From Dipteris shenzhenensis (Eukaryota; Polypodiophyta; Polypodiopsida; Gleicheniales), in assembly GCA_047967505.1 (NCBI GenBank), contig CM106541.1: 64,000 nt of DNA; one strand, 5' to 3'. The notes under the pieces were generated by a model. It did not search any database, was not told the origin of the DNA, and was given only the letters and a program-made list of their open reading frames with translations. The translations under genes and the position numbers were made by a program. Position 1 is the first letter of the stretch. Each line of letters starts with the position of its first letter. Below, piece after piece: positions 23,401-35,300 of the stretch.

Positions 23401-26325
23401 GGTAGCATAGTACTGAGTTCTAAGGACCAGGAGACACAATGTTCTTAACATGAGATTGCCATCCACCAACAGCGGACAACCTTGCAAAGGGAAGAATAGA
23501 AGATACCATACATGCTTGGGTCAAGGAACACCTTGCTGTAGCAAGGGCTCATCAACAATTTCTTCTAGAATTAGAGGCTTGAGTTTTCTTACCATGCACG
23601 TGAGTCTTTTTGGATTCAGATGGGGGTAGAGTCTGTAATTTTAGCAAAGTCAGACCTTAACTTCCGGATTTGATCCATGATACATAAACTGCTTTGTGCA
23701 TGAATGTAGTTTTTTAAATAATACCTTCTCCTTCATTTAGGGAGGCCTCTGAGTGGGGGCTAAACTTAGCGGTCAAGAAATTCCTATTCTACTCTTAGAT
23801 TTTGAGAAATCTTATGAGAGAGTAAACTTGGGTTTCTTAAAGATACATTGCTTCATTTTGGATTTTTTGACCCTTGCACTCGAGGGGTATTCTCTCTCAA
23901 CACATCTCGAGCCGCTATGCATAAAGAGTATTTCACTTTTGATGGATCGCTAGTTGAGATTGTTTCATCATACACTTATCTAGGGGTTCTCTTTTCTGTA
24001 TCTATATTTACGATGAGACCGTCGATGCAGGCGTGTTTGAGCAGAGGATATGCTCGTTAGCTAGGCTTGAGAGATAGTGCTTCTCCTCACACTTTCCAAA
24101 CCCTTGGACGTTAGCCAGACTTGAGAGATAGTGCTTGTACTCGCACTTTCCAAACCCTTGGACCACGGCTCTCCTTTTTGACTCCTTGGTACGGCCAGCA
24201 GGCATGTATTATAGCCCCTGTTGGGGACCAGAACTTTTGCTGCAGAGTGGGCTCGGGGCGTCTCCAGCTTCTCATGCTATCGTGGATGATACGTAGTAAG
24301 CCATCAGTTCCCCACCAAATCATTCAGGCTGAGTTTGGGTCGTCTCCATTGTCGCTTGATGCGGCATTCCAGGTCATCATATATGTGCACTGTGTCAGAG
24401 GATACTGCAATTGCACTTCAGGGTGACGTAGACACCCTAGCTAGCACTATTCTCTTCAATGACCCTAGCAACTGAGGGAGATTAGAGATGTTGGTATGCA
24501 CACATGCAGGTGGTTTGAGAGATTGGGGCTCGACATGGACAGATTACCCCCATGTGCTAACTTCACCTGCTCTGCCTTACTCACTTGACATGGAAAACAA
24601 CATGCAAATATTCATGAATATGTTTTTTCATTTTTTGCCAAAAGAAATCTCATTTTATGAGATCATATGTCTTCTCGACACCGGGATGTCCCGCACACAG
24701 GCTATCATGGCATTATTGAATGATTCTCTGCCTAAGATCATTCTGATTAGATACTACTACCTTGCCATTTCTTTTTAGGATACCATCCCCTATGGTATAT
24801 CTTACATAAGTTTGGCCTTTTTTGGATGCCATGTCATCCTTTTCCCTGGGTTTAAGCACATAAGCCTTAGGCCAAAGGCTCTAGACGAACTTGTCTACCT
24901 TTTGAGTTTCTCTAATCTCCGCCATTAGAGCACTCTCTAATACCGTGAAACTCATATTGTGCATAATGCGTGACAATGCATTGGCAACTTTATTTTCCTT
25001 CCCTCTTCGGTATCGAATCGTCATGTTAAACTCTTGCATGAGTTTTGCCCACCTAGCTTGGCGGCCTCTCAAGTCAGGTTGTTTACAGAGTGTTTTAGAG
25101 TATCATGATCAACATCAACACAGAACTTTGAACCATACAAATAATGTCTCCATGTTTTCAAAGCATGGACAACAGCATACAACTCTAATTCATGAGTTGG
25201 CCAATTCTGTTGAGAGGAAGAAAGCTTCTTGCATTGAAAGGCTACTGGCCTTCCCTCTTGGAGGAGAAAGAAAGAAAGAAAGAAAGTTTATTAAAGTCTT
25301 CGGAAGACCGATGGGTCTATGAGACTGATAAAAAACTCATACAACAAGCAGAAAGGGTGGAGCTACTAAACGAGCATCATCACCCATGCTGAATGCTAGG
25401 TGCTAAGTAGTACATAGTCATATCATCAGTAATGGCATCATCATCATCATCATCGAGTCAATCACCATCAATCACCATCAAGGCTGGTTGGCTCTGGTCA
25501 ATGCAATGCACCCCCACAAGGGTATATGTGTGTCAGAGAGGTATTGATTTTTGTAGCCAGTGATGGAGCGCTGGCGACTGTCTGTAGGGTGCTGCCCGTC
25601 TCGATCTTTTGGCAATGAGTCTGCTCTTGACTAGGGCTATCGTAACCCATGTAGGTCATGTCCCAGGCTTGAATATGGATGGGAGGTCGCTTAATGTGAT
25701 CTACATGTCCGTCTGTTGTCGAGTGCGGCGTGTCTCAGGATTTTTATCTTTGCTGCGCTTGCTATCAATGGCCGCAAGGCTGGTGTGATCTGACTGGAAG
25801 AACTCCGTGATCCTGCTCTGAGAAGGGTCAGCCATGTGCCTAAAGCGTGTCTCTGTGTCTTGAGTAAGTGCTCCCTATGGCGGACCGCCTCATGGATGAA
25901 GGCAGCGAGGCATCTTTGGTCTGGGTATGAGAGAAGTCTGGATAGTGGCCCAAAATCGGCCCTAAAAAGGCAATGGTATCGATTGCGGATCTCGTAGTAC
26001 ATAGGGCATCTGAACGCGAAGTGCTCATCTAACTCCACCTCTTGTCGATCACATAATGTGCATAGGTGTCTCTCCCTGGGTATCCCCTCAGCTTGTCCGC
26101 TCTCGATCCGGAGTCGGTGTGATGAGACTCGAAACTATTCGATAGAGATCCTCAGTGAGTGTGGCAAATGGATCCGAGTAGTGTCACAAGAAACATTTCT
26201 AGAAGCATTTCGAGAAACGCGTTTTGCGAAACCTTTCTGGGTTTTGCCAGGCGTTTCGTCTAGAAACGGGCTAAAAATTTGTATTTTATATTAATTATAT
26301 ATCAAACATAAATAATTATCTCCAG

Positions 26326-26369
<44 letters not shown>

Positions 26370-29300
26370 AGAGTTCTCAGATACACACATACACACTAAG
26401 CATTTCGCCTAGAAACGTTTCTACACGTTTTGCCTGGGCGAAACACGTTTTCTGGTTACACTGGATCCAAGTGTACTCCGGCAGGACAATGAAGTCTTCC
26501 TTAGAGATGTGCAGGCAGGGGTCTCTAGAGAAATTAAGCTTCACTAGAAGCTCCCTTGGCTCCAACCAGGTCTTGAATGTGTGCAACTGTAGTAGATCCT
26601 CTCAAATGATCTGGTTCACCTCATGGTATCCTAGAGGGATAGATGGAGCGTCTAAGCTGTACTGGAAGAGATACAGTCTGTCTATGTGAAGCCCAATCTC
26701 TCGAACCACCTATGTGTCTGGGCATACCAAGCTCTCTCATCCCCACTATTTGTGAGGTCCATGGATGAAGACAGAGCCAGCCATGGCAACCTTCGCCGCT
26801 TCGCTATATTGGACCCGTACTGTCTGACGCAGTATAGATAGGTAATGGTCTGGAATGCCACATCTAGCTACAGTGGAGATGCGTCGAACTCATCTTGAAT
26901 GATATGATGTGGCACTGATGGCTTGCCTCTGATCATCCGTAAGAGCAAGAGCATTTGTAGTCGCTCTACCCGAGCCCACTCTGTGTCTGAGAGATCCGTC
27001 CCCCAACAAGGGCTGCTGCCATGCCTGCCAAGGAGTCAAAGAGAAGAGCCTTGGTCCGGGGGTCCTGAAAGTGTGAGTGGAAGCACTGTCTCTCTAAGCG
27101 AGCAAGTGAGGCATACCCCCTGCTCAAACGGGCCTACATCGTTGGCCTCATCGTGAAAATCGGACAAGAGAAGACGACACCCAAGTAGGTATATGAGGAG
27201 ACAATCTCGACCGGCGATCCATCGAATGTAGACTGCTCTCTATGCATGACTGCTCGAGATGTGTATGTAGGCCATCACAAGATATTTCTGGGTATATGCT
27301 TTAAAAGACGAATCTGAAGTGTTCTCATGCTTTCAGATGTGGCCGAATATGGTTGAAAATGAATCAGGATGCAAGCTTGTCATCCTCAACACAAATAGGG
27401 GGGCAGAGAGTATGTCACATGAGTTTGATGCTTTTTTGTCTTCACGGGGCATTGTTCACTCATGCATTACTCCTCACACTCCTCAGCATAATCCTGTTCC
27501 TAAAAGAAAGAACAAGTCCACTATGGAGATGGCCAGATACATGTTTAAGGCCACGTCCTTGCCCAATAAATTTTGTCTTGATGCAGTGATGTGTGCCAAC
27601 TATGTGCTGGATAGATCACCTACAAGGGCATTGAGGACTGTTACACCTTATGAAGCATGGAAAGGTAGGAAGCTTCACTTTCACACATGAGAGTTTTTGG
27701 GTCTCACATATGTACATGTACCATCTCAGCTGAGACATAAGCTTGATGATAAGGCAATCAAATGCATATTTATTGGTTACATCCAGGAGAGCAGAGGATA
27801 TTGGTTGTACCAACCAAATACTGGGAAGATTATTGTAAGTAGAGATGTACTCTTTGCTGAACATTCAGCTTCTTCTCTTGTGGACTGCAAAGCAAAGCCA
27901 GAAGTTGACATGTTTGATGCCTTTGACTCTTGGTTACCTCTTCTTCCCTCAGGGGGGGATTTTGACCAGCAACATGAGCCTCCTGCAGGCCCTCCAACAA
28001 GCAACGATCAGCCAGCAACACATGCTGATTTGCAGGTTTCTCTTCCAGCACAAAATGATCCCCATATTCATGATGCAGTGATTGAAGAAAGAGTGTCAAT
28101 AGACAGCAAAGGCAAGTTCCCAGATGAGGGACAGCAAACAAGATCAACCTCTTGCTGCCCGGACAAGATTAGGGAATAGACAGATGCATCGCTACTTTCT
28201 TGATTTTGCACTCCTTGCTACAGCTTGCAATGAAGAGCCTTTATGCCATAGAGATGCTTTTGACAGCAAAGAGTGTAGATCTACCTCCTGGCAAGCATGC
28301 CATTGGTACCCGGTTGGTCTACAAATTAAAAAGGAAATCTGATGGTAGCATAGATCGACACAAAGCCTGTCTTGTTGGAAAAGGGTATGCCCAACAACAA
28401 GGCATTGACTTTGAGGAGACCTTTGCTCCCACTTCCAGGATTACGACTATCAAATGTGTCATTGCTATTGCAGCCAATCACCATTGGCAAGTGCACCAGC
28501 TTGACATCAAGACTGCCTTTCTTCATGGGGATCTACAGGAAGAAGTTTATGTGACACAACCTCGTAGCTTTGGGGTTGTTGGCTCTGAAAACAAGGTATG
28601 TCGGCTGAGAAAAGCCCTTTATGGTTTGAAGCAGGCACCCAGGGCATGGTATGCCAAAATTCATGCACACTTACTGTCCCTTGGTTTTTAGCCCAACAGA
28701 GCCCACTCTTTATGTCCGTGGGAGTGGATCTGAATTTTTAGTGCTGATTTTATATGTGGATGACATGCTGATCACTGGCCTTGATACTCAGCATATTGCA
28801 GCTTTCAAGGCTGATTTGCAGCAAGCTTTTGAAATGTCAAACATGGGACAGCTGCACTATTATTTGGGCATTCAGTTTGCTCATGTTGAGGGGGTTATTA
28901 TGATGTCACAGTCCACGTATATTGGACAGCTCCTTCATCGTTTTCAGTTTGAGGATTGCAAGCCAATCTCTACTCCAGTGGACCGTGGCTTCAAATTTTC
29001 AGCTCATGATGGGAGCCCACCATGTGATATGACTCTTTACCAGCAAGCTATTGGATGTCTCATTTACTTGTGCCACACCAGACCTGACTTATAGTATGCA
29101 ATATCCCAGCTCAGAAGGTTCATGCACATGCCCAGTTCACAGCATTGGCAGGCAGTGAAGAGAGTCTTCAGGTATCTCAGAGGCACTCAAGATTTAGCCC
29201 TCTTCTATGGTGATCAGGTAGGTATCTGCCAAACATCCTCCAGTATGGTCTACACTGACAGCCAGAGTGCTTTGGCTAGTGCGCGTAATGTAGTGTTTCA

Positions 29301-32300
29301 TGCGCGTAGCAAGCACATTGAGGTTCACTATCATTATGTTCGAGAGCAGTTGTCAGCAGGAGACATAGAGTTGTCCTACCTTCCTACAGAGGACAACATA
29401 GCATATATGTTTACAAAAGCACTTCCTCATCCCAAGTTGGAAGTCTTTTGACATGCTTTACACTTGGTTCCCTTTGTTACATGATCTGGCATACCTTGTA
29501 CATTCATAGGTGGCTATATCCCTTAGGATGAACATGTGTCAACATGACTAGAAAATCCTAGGTATTCTGAGACGTTTCTAGAATACTTCAGCCCATACCA
29601 TGGAGGGGGTTTGTAGGCCATCATCTCCTGGTCGTATTGATGCCCTTTGGGCCCCGTTTGTGCCATGTATCTTTAGTTATTGGCACTTAGGTCACCTACT
29701 TTTAGCGTCTTATGACACCTAGTACTAGTGGTACCACTAGGACACTCTGTCTTAGGGTTCCCTTTTATTTATACTTTGTATCTCTTTCTCTAGTTGTTGA
29801 TGTGACGGCTTTCAGCACTTTGCTCCACTCTTGTACCTCCTTCCGCTTCCTTGAACCTACAGTGTTGAAGATCATAACCTTGGTCTTGCCAAGGTTGACC
29901 TTCAAATCATGTGACTCACAAAAAACCTGTAGCGCATCTAAATGTCAATGGAGGCCCTTAGCAGAGGAGGACATCAGAACCACATCATCTGCGTATAAGA
30001 GAATCTGAATCGAAGTACTTGCAAGAGAGCAACCAACCCCCCTAGTGATCCCATGAAGGTCTCGCGCTCGTCTTTGTAGAGGTCAAACAAGGTTGGTGAT
30101 AGTGGGCAACCTTGTTTTTTTTTAAAAAGAAAATTACTTCATTAAGTATGAATGAAAACCGCGAGTACAAGCTCAAATGCGGGAGTACATCATGCAATGC
30201 ACGAGGAAAAAACAGCTCAAAGTGAGCTAATAAAGAACCAAGGTGGAGCCTGAAAATGCCATCTCAACCCTGAAGGAAACTCAGAGAAGAAAGGAGATCC
30301 CCTCCAAACTCTTAAAAAAGTAACTCTCCTGGCAGTGGCTCCTCTGGAGGATCCCTGCATGCTCGCCCAAATGGCCATCAGAGTGTGTACTGTGTCAGTC
30401 CAAATACTGGCCATAGTCTGGGGAGGGTGAACCTGGATACCCTCCATCGCCTCTGTACACCTGGCTCTCCAAATATGCCAAGCTGCAATGCTAGCCAAAA
30501 TCTCCCAAGACGTGTCTACTGAGGCATGAGTAGCTCTGAAAGGAGTGAGGGGAACATCTTGGAGGGAACAAGAATCCACTGAGTGTCGCCGTACAATGAA
30601 AGCTGGATCTGGATCATGTCCCTCGAAAAACACCTGTGGGCCAGTAAGAGATAATTAAGCCACTGAACCCCAGGTCATATAGAAAGGTGCTGTATGAAAG
30701 ATGCTGAAAATCCTGGCAACACCTTTCCAAATCGTCCTCGCCTGTCTGCACTCCCAAAGGCAATGCTGTACTGACTCAACTGCCATGTGACAACGAGGAC
30801 AAGTAGGGTTCCCTCCATGAATAGAAAGCCAAAAGAAAAGAGTGACCTTTCTATTCCTGAGGGATTTCCAGAGCCTACGCCAAAAGTTCTTCCGCACAAC
30901 TGTGGAAATTTGAAAACTATCCCAATGTGGCGCTCTGGAGGGACTCCAACCTCTACTGCTGAGCTGAAACCTTCTGGCATTTCTAACCATGTAGCGAAAG
31001 AAGGAAAAGCTCTTCTCTCAGTGCCCTTCATCAATCCATTCCCACTCCCCTGGGTCCCACTGCAAGAACCTAATAGGGGAACCACCATACAGCCAGAGTC
31101 TCCAAGACCCTAGTGCAAGGAGAAAAGGATTAGGGTCAAGATACCACTGTGAATCCCTACCCCACTCCATGAATCCTACAATCCTAACAGACTGAAATGC
31201 AACCTCCAAAATAATATCATCAGAAGGTCTGATAAGTCTGCCTCCCGACTGAACATCAAAGACAAGGGTATCCTCATGTGCATCCTGCAATGAAATGATC
31301 TGTAACGGAATGCCCGTCCCTGAGAACGCTCCCCACCAAGTGGACTCTGTAAGCGGCATGTCATCTATGTCAATCCACTCTGGCGGAATGGCTGCCTGTA
31401 TCTGCTGTATCCTGAGTGCACTCCCTTTGAGGTGGCCAACTGCTAAAAGTCTCTGATCCTCTTGAAGTCTCATAAAGGCCTGCCAACAAGCACCTACAGT
31501 AGAGGCAGGTCTCCTCTCCCATCTAGACCACTGCATATAATGTGACACTCCAAGTGGCCTGCCATGATGATTCAAAATCGAGTCATTCCACATGACTGGC
31601 TGCCTTTAAATCTCTTCACGAGAAGTGAGTGGAGCTCTGCGAAGTGTGTTTTAGAAGCAACCCCAAGCTTTTAGAATAGCAGCCATGAGAGGGAAAGGGG
31701 GGGATTTGAGATGGGCTGAAGTAAATATCCATCTGCTACTGTCCAACCAATCTCCCCTATGAAAAGGGGTGCAAGACTGAATGCTGCGTGAGAAAAAAAC
31801 CTTCCAGGGCTCCTGTCCAGGCATCAATCCACGTACTACAAACTTGCAGAGCAAGACCATACAGCAAGACCATACACTGCAAGCTCGAGTCAACAATATT
31901 GAGACCCCCTTCTCCTATGGGGAGAATGAGGGTCTCCCAAGCCACCCTAGCTATAACATCTGAGGTGCCATCTAAACCGCTCCATAGGAAGTTCCTAATA
32001 GGTCTCATGAGCTGAGCGATACAACCTCTAGATCTACATGAGCAAACAAACCAAGCAGTGGCCAACAATACCTGGTTCACAACCACAACTCTTGATGCAA
32101 GGTCAAGTCTGGCTGAACTCCAAAAGATGAGTTTCCTCTTGATACTCTCCAACACGGGAGCGAACTGCTGTGCCGAAGAGATGCCCAACCCAATCTGGCA
32201 TCCGAGATATCTGACGGAGACTTCCCTCTGAATCCAAGTGAACCCTATGTCAATACCCCAGTAGTGTGCCCTCCAGAAAGCCCCGGTCTACCCTGTCATA

Positions 32301-35300
32301 AGCTTTCTCAAAGTCCAAGAGTAGAATGGCCAGCCTGTGGCCATTATGCATGGTCCAATCCGAAGCCTCCCAAAATGAAAAGATGTTATCAAAGATGCTC
32401 CTGCCATGCACAAAACCCATCTGCGTATCATGGATAAGATCTAGTAGAAAGGGCTGCAAACGAAGGCTGATAGCTTTAGCTAGGATTTTGTACAAGGTAC
32501 CCAGCAAGGTAATCGGTCTCCATTGAGACACTGAATACCTACAACCCCCTTTCGGAATCAAATGAATGAGGCCCTCCGTAAGTGAGTTTGGCATCTCACC
32601 CGAGTCCCATACACCCTCCAAGGCTGAGGTAATGTGATCCCCAAAATAAAAAATAAGGGGGTTAAGTCCATCTGAACCAGGACACTTGCCCTTGTGAAGA
32701 GCAGAGAGGGCAGTCCTGAACTCTATGTTGGTGAAGGGTGCATCAAGTGAAACAGTCATATCCCTTGTCACCAACCCAGGTAAGTGTCGCCAAATAACCA
32801 CTCTAGCATCATCTGTGGCTTGAGTATCTGGATGTGTTGTAAGAAGGGAGGCATAGAAATCGGTGGCATCCTGCAAGACGGCATCTGGATGTGTCTGAAG
32901 AACTCAGCCTGAGTCAACAAGCTGTGAGATGCTCTCCCTACTATGTCTGGGGCCAAGAGTAGAGAAGAACTGCTTGTTGACCCTACCTCCCTTCTGTGTT
33001 CAAAATGACTCTCTGGCGTGAAAGGCATACTCTGCTCTCTGATCTAAAAGTGGCTGCTGCTAAGCCCTTGCTGCAGCAAGGCGCTCCTGAATCCAAGCAT
33101 CTGTAGGTCTCTTCCGCTCCTCCCTCTGTAAGGCAACCAACTGTTGGCAGATACCTATCTCACGCTTGAGGATCTCACCCCTTCTGATATGAGCAAGTGA
33201 AAGATAAAAGTCACTGATATCAGAGAGGGGTGTGGCTAAGTTTGAAGGAGAAAGCTGCCCATCCTGCAAATGAGATACCCAGGTCCTCAACACAGTCTCT
33301 ATAAGGACCTCCTCTGCATAGAAAGAATATGGAATCCTAACACTGGTAGAGCGGCACCTCACATGGGGATCTGAGACCATCAAAACCACTGGAAAATGAT
33401 CCGAAGTAGACACCCCAGCTGCAATGCAAACAGTACCACCTCTGTCAAGAGCCCAATCATCCACATAAAATATGTCAATCCGTGCATGTATAGGCATCTG
33501 CAATCTCTTGTTCGACCAAGAAAACATGAGAGAATGTGGCTGAGTGTGAAAAGCATCATCATGCCAAGCATCCCTGCCACTATACTAAAAAAGGAAGGCA
33601 TCCCACGCTGCTCTCTCTAGGGAGTGAATGCCACCTTCCCTACCACCCCTTTTGTCTAAGGGCATTTCAACCATGTTGAAATCGCCCCCTATAATCCAAG
33701 CATCTGCAATATGTGACCAAGAGAGCAGTTCCTTCCGAAAGAGAATATGATCCCCTCTAGAATTGGGTGCATAAAGGTTTAAGAGACCAACCTTATGCCC
33801 ATCAATCAAAAGTATAATCCACTGAGCTCTGGAAGGGACTATGATCTTGTGTCCAATCACCAAGAGGAGTATAGAAGAAGAAACAGAAATGCAAGTATCT
33901 CCCGTGGTGCCCAAGGCGGGTGACCAAAAAGTGTGGCCTGAAACAAGCTTACCCGACTTGGAACAATCCCTGGCATCCAATTTGTGTTCTTGAATCATCA
34001 GAATGTCCATGGGACCCCTAGTAACACCTAGATGAAGTTGGTTACAAATCAACTGCCTGCGGCGGCGGTGAGGTACACCCCCGAGGCCCTGAACGTTCCA
34101 TCTGACAATCCTCATCTCGAGAGGAGGAGGCCCGGATGGAAGATCCTACCCGACCTGGTAGCGGAGAAAACCCTCTCCTGCGAAAAATTCCTCCTATCAA
34201 GAGAAGGAAAGTCAACTGGGGAAAGCACACCCTTACTCTGAGGGGGAAACTCTGTCATGGAAGATGTGCTCCCCAAGCGTGGAGGGTACAAACTCCTCTG
34301 TGTCAAACTCAGCCAAGTTTGCCAAAACTGAAAATGAATTCATGCGAAGTACCTCTAGCGCAGGAGTGCGAAGGAGTACCTCTGGTGCAGGAGTGCGAAG
34401 GAGCCCTGCGGAAGGAGGAGTGGAACCAATAACCCCCTTACCTCTGTCAGGTGTAGACAGATGTGGCCACAAGTGCATGACCTTAGCCACAATTTTGTCA
34501 TTATTTTCAAAGTAAAGCATGGGTCTTTGCAAAAAGGTTCTCCCTAGATGAGCGCTCCTGTATCTGAACAAGGTCAGGAGCAGCAGTCTCATCTGCACAT
34601 GGAACCAGGATAGGGATGTCTCTTGCCTGAAGAGACGGGTCTGCGGTCCCGTCAGTGGTAGACTGAGGTACTGACTCACCAACTCTGACAGGCACCCAAC
34701 GGGGGACGATCGAAGCAGGATGTACTGACTGTCCTGTCCGTGTTGTAGAAGTACCAGAACGAGAGGCTGATGGTCCTGGCTATGAAGTCGAAGGTCTAGC
34801 AGCGCGTGAGGCGGTAGGAACTGGTCTTGAAGAAGGTCCAGGTCGGGTGAAGCTATGAGGCGCACTCGTGGATCTTTTTTGTCTTTTCTTTTTCCTTGGG
34901 CAATCTCTGGCAAAGTGCCCAAGGGTCCTGCAAATCCTACACTGATCATGTCTCCTTGCAATCTCGACTCTCTGTCTAAAGAAGGAGCCATCTAGACGCT
35001 GAAGCATAATGTGGTCATCTGAGATGTTAGGGTCAGAGACAATGACCCTGACACGCGGTATTTCATCGGACCTGACTGCCTCTGCTGTTGAGGTATGCAT
35101 CTTAGGGAGAGGGGGGATCTCAGTAACCACTCCAAAGGCAGCTCCAATGGTATGTAGCAGTCGATGGTACAACTGAGGAAGGCCTGGAAATCTAATGAAG
35201 AGTGACGTCGTCCAGCTGTCTTCCTCGACAGGATCAAACCCCAATGAAAAAGGGGCCAGAAAAATCCTACTGGAGCCCAGTGCTAACGAACGAGCCTAAA

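Larger units (their letters stand above)
27266..29861 (+). mobile_element. Copia element A2, internally deleted, inserted in LINE-A copy 2
   Basis: The left end keeps only about the first 12 bases of the LTR (TGTAGGCCATCA) and then jumps directly into integrase. The right end is a full LTR (29612-29861). Target duplication is GTGTA (27261-27265) and GTGTT (29862-29866). Removing the element rejoins the LINE-A codons ...MIFNT and SRA... exactly as in LINE-A copy 1. Same family as element A1 at 42160-48368, opposite orientation. Confidence 0.9.

Noticed and set aside
27697-28180. Reading the copia A2 hinge frame as a separate host protein
   Set aside because: It continues the integrase C-terminal motifs ([16 protein letters not shown]) and aligns with the same part of copia A1.
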